Shown one piece after another: positions 16,829 to 25,805 of a DNA stretch of 52,432 nucleotides; the stretch's first letter is position 1, and each line of letters opens with the position of its first letter. This DNA comes from 2-01-FULL-39-10-A sp964525395. GTDB taxonomy: Bacteria; Patescibacteriota; Microgenomatia; Levybacterales; UBA12049. The notes below the pieces were generated by a model, which was not told the origin of the DNA, ran no database searches, and worked only from the letters and a program-made list of their open reading frames with translations. The stretch is taken from contig CAZGGU010000005.1 of NCBI GenBank assembly GCA_964525395.1, positions 1 through 52,432 on the forward strand. The letters are read 5' to 3'. The translations under genes and the position numbers were made by a program.

Positions 16829-19800
16829 ATGAGCATTCTTGAGAAATTAAAAAAGCCATATATTCTCTTCCCTCTCTTATTAATATTAATTGAAGCAGTT
16901 CTATTCGCTGCTAACTATAAACCAGGAACCTTTCTCATAGGCTGGGATAATATCATGCCTGAGTTCAATCTCAAGCTAAACTTTGATCGTTCATTTTTTT
17001 CCATCTGGCAGGAATACCGCGGCCTCGGAGTCCTCGATGGGCTTTCCCACGCGGCCAATTTCTTCCATACCATATATATCTGGATTCTTTCTCTTTTCCT
17101 ACCTGACTCAGCTCTTCGCTATGTCTATATTCATTTAACTCACATCGCGGGTGGAATCGCCTTCTTCTTTTTACTCAGAAAGTTTACAAAAAACGATGTG
17201 GCATCTTTCTTGGGAAGCCTTTTCTACATGTTCAATATTGGCGTTATTCAAATGTATTTCGCCCCACTTGAAGTTTTTGCCACGCACTTCGCTGCCCTTC
17301 CTTTAATCGCATTATTTGCCATCATTGCCCTAGAAAAAACTAACTATAAAAATCTCTTATTTCTTTTCTTAGCTTGTCTTTTAACAAGCCAACAAGGTTT
17401 CGTTCCAACCATTTTTACTGCATTCTCTATCATGTTTTTCTTTATACTTCTCGTCAATGTTCTCAGAACCAGAAGAATCAAATCTACTTTTATCGTTCTT
17501 TTAGTAGTTTTCGCAGCTAATGCTTTTTGGGGTGTTCCTTATATATATAGCGCAATTCATACCAGTCAAAATATAGCCAATTCCAGAATCAATCAGTTTT
17601 CTTCTGAGGAAATCTTTTACAGGAATCAAAGCTTCGGAGATATAAAAAGCGTCGCAACTTTAAATGGATTCATGATCGACACGATTGAGTTAAATCCTGC
17701 GAACTTTACAAACGAATACTTCATGAATTCATGGAGAAATTTAACTAAAAGTCCTATTTATATATGTATTTATTTGGTATTTTTAGCAACTGCAATCTTT
17801 GGTATTTTCTATTCCCTTAAAAGGAAAAATGGCCAAACCCTTCCTTTTTTACTCACTCTTTTAACTGCTTTTGTTTTTCTAGCAAATGACACTTTAGTTT
17901 TCAAACAAATAAATGAACTTATTAGAACAGGCTTTCCACTTTTGGGCGAAGCATTTAGGTTTCCGTTCACTAAATTTATAACTCTTTTCGCTTTCTGCTT
18001 ATCCATATTTTTAACCACTGGCTTATCAGCAATTTTAGTAAAATTCAAAAAATATCAAATAATTTTAGCCATCTTAGTTTTCGCGGGACTAACAATCACT
18101 GCTTATCCCGCTTTCCGTGGCTACTTTACTTCTCCATTCCTTAAGCTAAAAATTCCGGCTAATTACGAAAAGCTTTTTTCAGAAATGCAGACATTAAAAT
18201 CCGACGGAAGAGTAGCTCTTCTTCCAGCTCAAACCTTCTGGAATTGGCAGTACAGAGATTGGGGTCAAAGGGGTTCTGGATTTATCTGGTATGGCCTCCC
18301 TCAGCCAGTCACTGAACGCGCATTCGATCCTTGGAGTCCCCAAGACGAACAGTTTTACAACGAACTAGCTTTCGCAGTAAACAACCAAGATCAAACTTTG
18401 TTTCAAAATGTTATCGAGAAATATGACATTAAATATCTACTCTTAGACAAATCCACTCTTAATACTCTCAGCAGAAAAGAAATTAATTATGACAGTTTGG
18501 AAAAATTCCTGGAGAAAGATCCAAGTATTAGTAAAAAATCTGAATATGGAAAGCTCGTTCTTTATGAAATAAATAAGCCAGTAAGTACAATTTATTCCCT
18601 GGATGCTGAATCAACTAAGGGAGTTTATCCTAACTACAACTTCGAGAAAGAAGATAGCATTTATTCTCTCACCGGAAACTACATTACTGACACTAAAGAT
18701 CCAAATGTTCTAAATCTCTTCCCCTCTCTTTATTCAGAAAAGACTCAAGGAGATTTAGAGTTTTATTTCCAGAATAAAGCTGACGAATATATTCTTAGTC
18801 CCAAAAACAAAATTCCTTATGACTTGTCGAATTATTCACTCCGCATCCCGTCTCTTTTTCAAACAGAATTTTTAGTTCCAGTAGAAGTTTCTTTGGAAGA
18901 TTCTAGTCTAGTTCTTAAACCACAGTATCCGGAAATTAAAATAAATGGCCAAACACTTAACATAGAAGAAGAGCCAATAATTCTGCCAATTTCTATTTCA
19001 AATCCGAACTTAGCCATCTTCTTAGAAACTAAGCAAAATATTTACTTTGATAAAGATGGAAATAAAATCGCCTATCTATTAAACCCTGCCGAAAATACCA
19101 TCGAAATCAGAAACGAAGACGGTGAAACAGAAGAGATTTATCTTGATACTTCAGAAATTACCCGAGAAACCACCTACAATTTTTTACCTGAAAATAAAAT
19201 TAATAATGTTCAGATCATTCTTCCCAAATCTAAAACCACTATTTCCCAGAAAGACATAATTAAAAACAAAAACTTTGAACTGATCAAAAACAACACGGGA
19301 AAATTCTCAAGCACTTATTCTGAAGCAAAATCACAAGTTAAAGGAAACCAGGCTGTGTTAGAAGCAGTCGACGGATCAAGCGAACTTAGTTTCTATGCTC
19401 CAGATCTTTATCACCAAGGAAGCTATATCATGTTTGCCAAAAGCGACTATCTCTCAGGCCTCCCAATGAGGTTCTATGTAGATAATGATACTGAAAATAA
19501 AGCTGAACTTGAGTCCATTTTCCCTAAAAAAGACACAGAAATAGCCTTGGTTATTCCTAAAACTAACAATTATTTCAAAGGCTACGGCTTCCACTTTATC
19601 GAAAAATCTGTCGGAAAAGAAAAAGCGAGCGGCAAAATCAGTAATATCGAGGTTTACCCATTCCCCGCTAAGCTTATTAGAGGACTTCAGATAATTGACA
19701 CAGCTACTTTGGCAAATCCAAACAATTCAAATCCGAAGCTAAAAACTGAGTACAGAAAGGCAAATACTGGCTTTTACCAAACCTTTTCCAAGCCTGGTGA

Positions 19801-20116
19801 ATATATCGTACTCTCTCAAGCAATTGATCCTGGCTGGGCTGCATATGAAGTTAAAAGCTCAAATGAGGCTCCAACAACGATAAATGGCCTCCAAGAGACT
19901 CTTCCTTTCCTTTTCGGAAAGAAGCTAGAAAATAAAAAATTAATCAACAACTGGGCAAATGGTTGGAAAACAGAAAACGGTGGATCTACGATTATTGTCT
20001 ATCTTCCTTCATATCTTCAATATCTGGGACAGGCGATCACTATTGGAGCCTTATTACTCCTGTCAATCTTGGCAATTATTCATCGAAAACACCAGAAAAA
20101 TGGCTTAAATACGTGA
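16829..20116 (+). CDS. Large GT-C/YfhO-like membrane glycosyltransferase
   Basis: The 1095-aa protein has a first hydrophobic segment at residues 10-26 and then about 11 more to residue ~445. Residues 450-1065 are hydrophilic and probably exterior, and one last span lies at ~1067-1087 (ITIGALLLLSILAIIHRKH). The loop after the first span (GWDNIMPEFNLKLNFDRSF) holds an acidic pair of the kind used in GT-C enzymes and the YfhO/arabinofuranosyltransferase-like families. GT-C enzymes move sugars from lipid carriers on the outer face. The reaction is not identifiable from sequence alone. A TACAAT box (16817-16822) ends 6 nt before the ATG with no SD, which fits a leaderless start; the -35 is weak. 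It lies between two GT2 genes, so a surface-glycan role is likely. Confidence 0.75.
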   Translation: MSILEKLKKPYILFPLLLILIEAVLFAANYKPGTFLIGWDNIMPEFNLKLNFDRSFFSIWQEYRGLGVLDGLSHAANFFHTIYIWILSLFLPDSALRYVYIHLTHIAGGIAFFFLLRKFTKNDVASFLGSLFYMFNIGVIQMYFAPLEVFATHFAALPLIALFAIIALEKTNYKNLLFLFLACLLTSQQGFVPTIFTAFSIMFFFILLVNVLRTRRIKSTFIVLLVVFAANAFWGVPYIYSAIHTSQNIANSRINQFSSEEIFYRNQSFGDIKSVATLNGFMIDTIELNPANFTNEYFMNSWRNLTKSPIYICIYLVFLATAIFGIFYSLKRKNGQTLPFLLTLLTAFVFLANDTLVFKQINELIRTGFPLLGEAFRFPFTKFITLFAFCLSIFLTTGLSAILVKFKKYQIILAILVFAGLTITAYPAFRGYFTSPFLKLKIPANYEKLFSEMQTLKSDGRVALLPAQTFWNWQYRDWGQRGSGFIWYGLPQPVTERAFDPWSPQDEQFYNELAFAVNNQDQTLFQNVIEKYDIKYLLLDKSTLNTLSRKEINYDSLEKFLEKDPSISKKSEYGKLVLYEINKPVSTIYSLDAESTKGVYPNYNFEKEDSIYSLTGNYITDTKDPNVLNLFPSLYSEKTQGDLEFYFQNKADEYILSPKNKIPYDLSNYSLRIPSLFQTEFLVPVEVSLEDSSLVLKPQYPEIKINGQTLNIEEEPIILPISISNPNLAIFLETKQNIYFDKDGNKIAYLLNPAENTIEIRNEDGETEEIYLDTSEITRETTYNFLPENKINNVQIILPKSKTTISQKDIIKNKNFELIKNNTGKFSSTYSEAKSQVKGNQAVLEAVDGSSELSFYAPDLYHQGSYIMFAKSDYLSGLPMRFYVDNDTENKAELESIFPKKDTEIALVIPKTNNYFKGYGFHFIEKSVGKEKASGKISNIEVYPFPAKLIRGLQIIDTATLANPNNSNPKLKTEYRKANTGFYQTFSKPGEYIVLSQAIDPGWAAYEVKSSNEAPTTINGLQETLPFLFGKKLENKKLINNWANGWKTENGGSTIIVYLPSYLQYLGQAITIGALLLLSILAIIHRKHQKNGLNT

Positions 20117-20125
20117 TTTTTAGCC

Positions 20126-20197
20126 TTGTCAAACGTTAATTTGAGGCTAAAATGTGTCGCAAAATGGTTTGACATGCCCAAACCACTCTGGTAACAT
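20126..20197 (+). promoter_or_regulatory. Tandem promoters before the second GT2 gene
   Basis: Promoter 1 is TTGTCA (20126-20131), 16-bp spacer, TAAAAT (20148-20153). Promoter 2 is TTGACA (20169-20174), 17-bp spacer, TAACAT (20192-20197). The second gives a ~43-nt leader to the ATG at 20247. Confidence 0.55.
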
Positions 20198-20246
20198 TTG
20201 TTCTTAACATCACATATTCTGCCCCATAAATAGATATTGGCCCTCT

Positions 20247-21014
20247 ATGAAAAAAGCAAACACAAAAGCATTAGTATCTGTTATCCTGCCGGTTTATAAA
20301 TCGGAGCAGTACTTAGTGGCGTGCCTAGACAGCCTCATTAACCAAAGCTATTCAAACCTAGAAATCGTGGCTGTAGTGGATTATTTAGGCGACGATAGCC
20401 TCAAAATCCTTAAACAATACCGAAAAATGGATAAAAGAGTACGTGTGTATAATAATCTTCAAAGATATGGACTCGCTAGCACCCTAAATAGGGCCGTAGG
20501 ACTCGCTAAGGGCGACTTTTTAGCCTTCATGGATTCTACAGGCGTAGCTGATAAAACTAGGCTTTCTAAACAAGTACGATTCCTTGAGGATAATCCTAAA
20601 ATAGCCTCAGTAGGCTCACAAATAGCTACAATTTCAGACACTAACAGACGTATTTCTGAATCTGAATTTCCCCTAGCCCATGAAGAGGTATTTAAGCATA
20701 TAATTAACGGCGAATCATTCAAATTCGAGTCTGCAATGGTAGCTAAAACGAGGATTCCTAAAGATGTGATTAAATTTAGCAAAGATATGCCTTATCCTTT
20801 CCTTTTTTCCGATGTTTTCCTAAAAATTGGTCAATATGGTGAGCTAGCTAATCTCCCTGAAGCTTTAATCAAAATTAGAGACTCTAAAAAGACAAAATCA
20901 CTTAGACTTGATAAGAAAATTAGCTTTGTTAAGCTCCTTGTAGAATCGACTGCTAATTACGAAAATAAGCCCTCAATTAAGTCTATTTTCTCTCCAATTC
21001 TTCGCCAAAGCTAA
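20247..21014 (+). CDS. GT2-like protein with degenerate active site
   Basis: The protein has 255 aa. The GT2 fold is clear (VSVILPVYKSEQYLVACLDSL; ASTLNRAVGLAKGDFLAFMD; QVRFLEDNPKIASVGSQ). However, the first nucleotide-binding motif reads VVDYLGDDS instead of the usual DDGSTD. The DxD position reads FMDSTGVADKTRL, where active relatives such as the GT at 15907 have MDADD. This weakens metal and donor binding and suggests a pseudoenzyme or an altered donor. It is shorter than active relatives by about 45 residues. It has its own promoters after the GT-C gene. An accessory role in the glycan locus is inferred from position only. Confidence 0.8.
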   Translation: MKKANTKALVSVILPVYKSEQYLVACLDSLINQSYSNLEIVAVVDYLGDDSLKILKQYRKMDKRVRVYNNLQRYGLASTLNRAVGLAKGDFLAFMDSTGVADKTRLSKQVRFLEDNPKIASVGSQIATISDTNRRISESEFPLAHEEVFKHIINGESFKFESAMVAKTRIPKDVIKFSKDMPYPFLFSDVFLKIGQYGELANLPEALIKIRDSKKTKSLRLDKKISFVKLLVESTANYENKPSIKSIFSPILRQS

Positions 21015-21106
21015 CCTCAATTTTCAAAAACTTCAAAAAATTATCAAAAATCATCAAAGATTAATAAATTATTTCCTTTTAATTTAATGGTAAAAATGTC
21101 CCAAAG

Positions 21107-21115
21107 TTATCCACA
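21107..21115 (+). other. Single perfect DnaA-box match in an AT-rich gap
   Basis: TTATCCACA matches the DnaA-box consensus TTATNCACA, within the very AT-rich stretch 21015-21210. Only one box is visible and no dnaA/dnaN gene is present, so an origin cannot be claimed. Confidence 0.2.
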
Positions 21116-21211
21116 TTATTTTTTACTATTTTTTTAGCTTGCCAAACCAATCTATTTAAGCAGTTGTGAACTACAGGCTATTTAATCTCCAGCCTATATT
21201 TTGCTATAGGT

Positions 21212-21240
21212 TTGACACTATTGACAGCTTGTGCTAAAAT
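21212..21240 (+). promoter_or_regulatory. Promoter of the 48-aa protein gene
   Basis: TTGACA (21212-21217), a 17-bp spacer and TAAAAT (21235-21240) end 10 nt before ATG 21251. The leader is about 4 nt, with no Shine-Dalgarno sequence. Confidence 0.7.
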
Positions 21241-21250
21241 TCGAATTGAA

Positions 21251-21397
21251 ATGGTAAATAACTTTTTAAGGCGATTTTCATACAGATTTAATAAAAATGA
21301 ATCTAACACGAATTCAGATTCTAGAACTAGAATCGCTCGTGAACAATTTAAAAAGTTAGTCGAAAGAGGACAAGATCTACCAGTAGTTCTTTTATAA
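21251..21397 (+). CDS. Small basic protein, 48 aa, unknown
   Basis: The start is ATG 21251, because a near-consensus promoter ends just before it; the frame stays open upstream, but that part overlaps the promoter. The peptide begins with an amphipathic basic stretch (MVNNFLRRFSYRFNK), has an Asn/Ser-rich middle, and ends in ARIAREQF-like and VERGQDLPVVLL segments. No family is recognised. Tight coupling to a strong promoter and no overlapping gene make it a credible small protein. It could bind nucleic acid or membrane; neither is shown. Confidence 0.55.
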   Translation: MVNNFLRRFSYRFNKNESNTNSDSRTRIAREQFKKLVERGQDLPVVLL

Positions 21398-21410
21398 ATT
21401 GAGGCTAAAA

Positions 21411-21477
21411 AGACAAAAAAAGAGCATCGCTTTCGTTACTCAGGATGATAAATACAAGGTACGAAAAGCAATGCTCT
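21411..21477 (-). terminator. Minus-strand terminator for the LytR_C transcript
   Basis: AGAGCAT (21421-21427) pairs with ATGCTCT (21471-21477), extended by an imperfect CGCTTTCGT/ACGAAAAGCA stem around a 24-nt loop. On the minus strand a T-rich run (TTTTTTTGTC) follows, as in an intrinsic terminator. It lies 270 nt beyond the LytR_C stop. Confidence 0.5.
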
Positions 21478-21654
21478 TCAAATAAACAGTTAGTTCTTCA
21501 GGCAGGAATAAAACTAACTGACAAGTAAATTAATATCAAAGAATTTGTAGGGTTGTCAAGAAAAATTAACGAGGCCAAAAATAGTTAATTGTCTTGACAG
21601 CGTTAGATAATTCATCAAAACATATTTGTAGATTTAACATTGTAGGTTGAAATG

Positions 21655-21690
21655 GGATACGGGCATTGGGCAGGTGCTCGTATCCTTTTT
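21655..21690 (+). terminator. Strong plus-strand intrinsic terminator
   Basis: GGATACGGGCA (21655-21665) pairs with TGCTCGTATCC (21675-21685), 11 pairs with one G-U and a 9-nt loop, followed by TTTTT. No + gene lies between 21397 and here. It therefore ends a long 3' UTR of the 48-aa gene or a separate small RNA; TTGACA at 21594-21599 is a possible -35 but the -10 is poor. Confidence 0.75.
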
Positions 21691-21753
21691 GAGCTTGCAA
21701 TGTTTTTTTATACCCTACTCCCCTGAAGCTCCAATTAATTCAAACAAAGAAGA

Positions 21754-22464
21754 CTACTTGCTTCCAATTATTACTAAAATATCGGAGGTTGGTTTTACTT
21801 CTCCTGTCGGCAAAGATCCAACTTTTCCATTTAAACTTTTAGCAATCTCACTTACTAATGCCTTATTTTTCCCCGAAATATCAACAACTAATGTTTCTGA
21901 AAAATCCGCAGTCGCATTCCCAGTGGATTTAATTTCCACTTGATCAAAATCAGCTGCAATCTCTGATCCTTTGGATTTAGCCAGACCAACCGTCTTGGTG
22001 CCGTTGTAGACAACGACGGTTACCTTCGCAGATGAAGTTGGTTTTGGGGAAGCTTCCACTTGAGCGCTGCTTGAAGAAACAGGATTATCAGCTACCGGCG
22101 GATTATAATATGCTACTTCAATAATTTTATCTTCACCTGGCCGATAAATAATTGCCTTTTTATTTTTCGTATAAGCTAAAACTTTGTCGCCATTCTTCGC
22201 ATTCTTGAAAAAATCTTGACCTTCAAGCTTAGAAACATCTGAAACTGTCGCCACAGCAGGAGTTTCGTCTTTGGGTAAATCCATAAGCTTCCCTACTTTT
22301 TCAGTCAAATCCTTAATTTCCATTTCTGCTGAAGCTGAGGAAGAAGATGAAGCTTTTTGTTTATTGAAGAACCAAAATCCCCCAATTATCAAGATCACAG
22401 CAACTAATAAAACTGCAATTATTAAACCAATTTTTTTAGCTGGAATTCCGTTGGCTTTTTGCAT
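21754..22464 (-). CDS. Membrane-anchored LytR_C-domain protein
   Basis: The protein has 236 aa from ATG 22464. A short cytoplasmic part precedes one span (~10-32, IGLIIAVLLVAVILIIGGFWFF) and a Ser-rich linker (ASSSSSASAE). A small beta region follows (DKVLAYTKNKKAIIYRPGE), then a second Ser/Pro linker. The C-terminal LytR/CpsA/Psr C domain spans ~150-236 (VVVYNGTKTVGLAKSKGSEI ... ILVIIGSK). LytR_C domains accompany wall-polymer ligases; here the catalytic LCP domain is absent. The frame also allows GTG 22488, but that codon lies in the spacer of the promoter at 22471-22499, so the transcript should begin at the ATG itself (leaderless). It is divergent from the 22529 gene. Confidence 0.8.
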   Translation of the reverse strand: MQKANGIPAKKIGLIIAVLLVAVILIIGGFWFFNKQKASSSSSASAEMEIKDLTEKVGKLMDLPKDETPAVATVSDVSKLEGQDFFKNAKNGDKVLAYTKNKKAIIYRPGEDKIIEVAYYNPPVADNPVSSSSAQVEASPKPTSSAKVTVVVYNGTKTVGLAKSKGSEIAADFDQVEIKSTGNATADFSETLVVDISGKNKALVSEIAKSLNGKVGSLPTGEVKPTSDILVIIGSK

Positions 22465-22470
22465 TGCTAT

Positions 22471-22521
22471 AGAATAGTTTTTTGCCACAAACTTGTCAAG
22501 AAAGCGTACTTAGCATAATAT
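22471..22521. promoter_or_regulatory. Divergent promoters with overlapping -35 boxes, both leaderless
   Basis: Minus strand: TTGACA (22499-22494), 17-bp spacer, TATTCT (22476-22471), then 6 nt to ATG 22464. Plus strand: TTGTCA (22493-22498), 17-bp spacer, TAATAT (22516-22521), then 7 nt to ATG 22529. The -35 boxes share the palindrome CTTGTCAAG, so only one polymerase can bind at a time. Confidence 0.7.
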
Positions 22522-22528
22522 TAAATTA

Positions 22529-24832
22529 ATGCCTAAATTTAAGAAATTATTTCTCCTATTTTTAATCGCCTCAATTCTCTTTCCAAATCTTGTCAGTGCC
22601 CAAGAAGAAAGAAGAGATTTAAATGTTACCGCTACAGTTCCTGCAGATCCGTCGGATTTCAATGTTCAAATGGTGCAGCTCACCTCAGGTGATGATTTCC
22701 CTCAAAACACTAACATTGAATATGAGATTACATACGGCAGCGAACTTAATACTCAGGTCAATTTTACTCTTGAAGCACAGTGGTATGATGGCGAAACTGA
22801 AGATCAATCAACCATAGTTAGCGTCGTTGATTACCTTTCTGGAAGTGCAACTAATGCATACGGAGGTGCTGTACCTGTAATCGATACTGTAAACAAAAAA
22901 ATCACCTGGGAAATAACTAATTTCCCTCCTAGCACGAGTCAAACAGTCAGATTCAAATTAAGAACTAATGCAAATTATCAAGGTAGTCAAATAGTTACTT
23001 TTAAAGTCGCTGGAAGAATTGATGGACCAGGTTTTGTTACACCTGATTCCAATGCGTTTAGTACTTATCTTTACAGTGCCTCTCCGACCCCTACGCCTTC
23101 GCCTACCGCATCAAATCCCTCTCCTGGTCCAACTAGTTCTCCCACGTCTAGCCCTTTACCATCAAATCCCGAAATTCAAATAATTCAGATAAGAACGATC
23201 TCAGATAATTCTGCACAAATCTACATTCAAACCCTGCCTGCTACTAAATCTGTTATCAAGTATGGAGCAAGCATAAAATCACTAAATAAATCAGTTAGTT
23301 CCAGCACTTTCACAACTGACCAATTCTTAACCTTAACTGGCCTTTTGGCTGACACGCAGTATTATTTTCAAGTAACTAGCACCACCTCAGCTGGCAAACA
23401 GATAACGTCAGATATTTATACTTTTAAAACTGCTATTAACTCAGAAATTCCGACTGTAAATTTGGATAGTTTTGTCGCAACCAGCAACGAAACAATTCTT
23501 ACTCTACTTGGTGATTCTGGATCGGAAGCGCAACTTAAAAACAACTACATAGTTATCCCTACTGGCACTGTTTTTCAATTTAAATTTGCTCTCACTGCTC
23601 CAAGCGGCGCCAAGGTCCAAGCGGTCATTAGAAAGAGCGATGTTTTAGGAGCCAATACCTTCGTGAAACAACAAGAGGCCAGTACTGAAATAGTAAATTT
23701 AATAGAAATTGAGCCAGGAGTTTATGCTGGAAATCTGCAGACTAGTAATAAATCTGGAAATTATGAGATTTACGCTAGAATTACTGATAAAAACGGCAAT
23801 ATCATCGAGCAAAAGATTGCCAATCTTCGAGTTATAAAGAAATTTACTGCTCAAAATAAAACAAATGGCAAACCAATTGAAGGCGCCAGAGTTCTTTTCT
23901 ACATTTTTAATGAATCAACTGGAAAATATCAGGTAATACCCGCTTCTGCTCTCTCGGAAGGAAATCCAGTATATACGGATAAATCCGGTCAGGTAAATAC
24001 AGTTTTGCCTCAAGCCAAATATAAAGTTGAGGTTTCAAGACTTGGATTTAAAGATCAGACTGTTAAATTTACGATAGGTATTAAAAGTGGTCAAGATTTC
24101 CCGTTAATTCAGATGGAAAAGGAAGGATTTAATTTAATCTCAACCATTAAGTACTACCTCAAAACAACTAATGATATCTTCCTCTTTAACACGCAGATTT
24201 ATGCTCAAATTCTTACTGGCTCAGCTAGATTCTTTGATTTAGTAGCTTTCGTAATTCTTTTAAGTCTAGTTCTACTCGCGCTTTTCGCCTTTTCCCGAAA
24301 AAATCATATGCCTGTCACTTCTTTTAAATCTTATTTCTTCTATCTTAAGGATAAGAATGCTAGAAATGAGCGCTACATTCACGGCGTAGTTTATGACGAG
24401 CACGATATGCCAATTTCTCAGGCTAATGTTTACTTAACAAATGAGGTTGATGAAGCTATTATCTCGCATACCAAAACAAATAAGAATGGTGAATTTTTCT
24501 TTAAAAAAGGCAAAGATAAATATCTGATCATGGTTATGAAGAAAGGATTTAAATCAACTAATCTCGTCAAGTATGAAGAGCGCGATCATGTTAAATTTAA
24601 AATTAGCCTAGAACAAGAAGGCGGAGTAAGAGAAATCGCACACAACTTCAGCCACATCATCGAAACATTTTTAGGCATGGGGTTTGAGGTAATCCTAATT
24701 GCCTCTCTACTCTTCGAAGTTCTATTTTTAAATACATTTGGAATACTTAAAACATTACCATTCTTAGCAATTTCTGGATTCAATTTACTCTTATGGACAC
24801 TACATGTAAAACATAAACACTGGGAAAATTAA
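22529..24832 (+). CDS. Multidomain surface protein with FN3-like and carboxypeptidase-regulatory-like domains
   Basis: The 767-aa protein has a signal peptide (LFLLFLIASILFPNLVSA). A DUF11/Ig-like beta domain (~30-180) is followed by a Pro/Thr/Ser linker (SPTPTPSPTASNPSPGPTS) and an FN3-like domain (~212-300, GLLADTQYYFQVTSTTSAG). A further Ig-like domain and a carboxypeptidase regulatory-like module lie at ~440-540. A membrane span at ~575-597 comes next, and then a second regulatory-like module (IHGVVYDEHDMPISQANVYL, ~620-700) and two C-terminal spans. It is a cell-envelope scaffold of unknown ligand. The start follows a TTGTCA-17-TAATAT promoter by 7 nt with no SD. Its stop overlaps that of the convergent hydrolase gene by 3 nt. 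Confidence 0.8.
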   Translation: MPKFKKLFLLFLIASILFPNLVSAQEERRDLNVTATVPADPSDFNVQMVQLTSGDDFPQNTNIEYEITYGSELNTQVNFTLEAQWYDGETEDQSTIVSVVDYLSGSATNAYGGAVPVIDTVNKKITWEITNFPPSTSQTVRFKLRTNANYQGSQIVTFKVAGRIDGPGFVTPDSNAFSTYLYSASPTPTPSPTASNPSPGPTSSPTSSPLPSNPEIQIIQIRTISDNSAQIYIQTLPATKSVIKYGASIKSLNKSVSSSTFTTDQFLTLTGLLADTQYYFQVTSTTSAGKQITSDIYTFKTAINSEIPTVNLDSFVATSNETILTLLGDSGSEAQLKNNYIVIPTGTVFQFKFALTAPSGAKVQAVIRKSDVLGANTFVKQQEASTEIVNLIEIEPGVYAGNLQTSNKSGNYEIYARITDKNGNIIEQKIANLRVIKKFTAQNKTNGKPIEGARVLFYIFNESTGKYQVIPASALSEGNPVYTDKSGQVNTVLPQAKYKVEVSRLGFKDQTVKFTIGIKSGQDFPLIQMEKEGFNLISTIKYYLKTTNDIFLFNTQIYAQILTGSARFFDLVAFVILLSLVLLALFAFSRKNHMPVTSFKSYFFYLKDKNARNERYIHGVVYDEHDMPISQANVYLTNEVDEAIISHTKTNKNGEFFFKKGKDKYLIMVMKKGFKSTNLVKYEERDHVKFKISLEQEGGVREIAHNFSHIIETFLGMGFEVILIASLLFEVLFLNTFGILKTLPFLAISGFNLLLWTLHVKHKHWEN

Positions 24833-25770
24833 TCTACTCTAGACACGTAATCATAAACTATTCGCGAAATATTACTCATCCTCTCCCTTGCCATCTGCTC
24901 ACTGCCGATTGAAAACATACAGAGTAAATAAGGACGTCTAGGGACATATACAATTCCGCAATCACGATATCCTTCATTGCCCTCATCATCTACGAAGTCA
25001 CCGATTTTATGCGCAACAGGGATGTCAGACGGTACTCCAGCAGCCAACTTATCAGGAAAATTGGTCTTAGTCAGCATATCAAGCATTTTTTGTGAATCAT
25101 CTCTATTTATTAAAGAAGAAAAATATAAAGCCTTTAAGATTGAGGAGTATGCTTTAGCTGAAATTAAAGCACCTTTGTCATCGCTATTCAAATCTATATC
25201 TAATCCCTGGTAAACCTCTTCAAAATCCTTTTCACTCACCAGCGGAACGAGTGCCTTTGCTGCTGTGTTATCTGACTCCTCTAAGGCAAGCTCTACCGCT
25301 TCTGAAGCTTTAATTTTCGTACCAGCCCCCCTCCTCCAGAGGTTTCCGAAATCCTTATCTAGAAACTCCTCTTTGAGAATAATTTCTGTATCTCCTCTAT
25401 TAAGCCTTTCATTCGTATGATAGTATGCCATCACAACGGGGACTTTGAACAACGAAGCAGCATGAAACTCATTTTTCTCGTTTACGCCAATGGAAGTACC
25501 TGTCGGCAAATACTCGAAATAGAAACCAAAACTATCACCAAAAGGCTTTGTTTCGCTCCGCAGCTGTCTTCTTAAAGCCAAAAAGTTAATTAATAAGTCT
25601 TGAGGGAGATCGAGAAGTACACGCTTAGATATTAAAGGATATTTCTCATAAAGTGCCTGAGCCTCACGAGATTCTCCCTGGGGAGAATATCTTAAATAAA
25701 TAATGGCTAATCCGAAATTTGCCATCAAACTGAATACTAAAATTACAAGCAAAATGTAACTTTTGCGCAT
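24829..25770 (-). CDS. Class A beta-lactamase-fold serine hydrolase (SxxK), second copy
   Basis: The 313-aa protein has an N-terminal signal anchor (ILLVILVFSLMANFGLAII). Motifs are SxxK in AASLFKVPVVMAYY (~104), SDN in EESDNTAAKAL (~168) and KIG in AHKIGDFVDDEG (~254) where KTG is usual, then DCGIVYVPRRPYLLC near the end. It is a paralogue of the protein at 4987-5970, with which it shares the ordered motifs and the DCGIVY strand. As there, the omega-loop Glu is not apparent. This favours a cell-wall enzyme over a lactamase. The promoter (25777-25805) ends 6 nt before the ATG, so the mRNA is probably leaderless. Confidence 0.8.
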   Translation of the reverse strand: MRKSYILLVILVFSLMANFGLAIIYLRYSPQGESREAQALYEKYPLISKRVLLDLPQDLLINFLALRRQLRSETKPFGDSFGFYFEYLPTGTSIGVNEKNEFHAASLFKVPVVMAYYHTNERLNRGDTEIILKEEFLDKDFGNLWRRGAGTKIKASEAVELALEESDNTAAKALVPLVSEKDFEEVYQGLDIDLNSDDKGALISAKAYSSILKALYFSSLINRDDSQKMLDMLTKTNFPDKLAAGVPSDIPVAHKIGDFVDDEGNEGYRDCGIVYVPRRPYLLCMFSIGSEQMARERMSNISRIVYDYVSRVD

Positions 25771-25776
25771 AAAATA

Positions 25777-25805
25777 AAGTTAACTCTCTAAGCGACGTGC
25801 GTCAA
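25777..25805 (-). promoter_or_regulatory. Leaderless promoter of the second SxxK gene
   Basis: TTGACG (minus strand, 25805-25800), a 17-bp spacer, TAACTT (25782-25777), then exactly 6 nt to the ATG at 25770. Confidence 0.65.

Noticed and set aside
21015..21210. AT-rich stretch with a DnaA-box match, possible oriC
   Set aside because: Only one box, no dnaA, dnaN or other origin-linked genes, and skew cannot be computed here.
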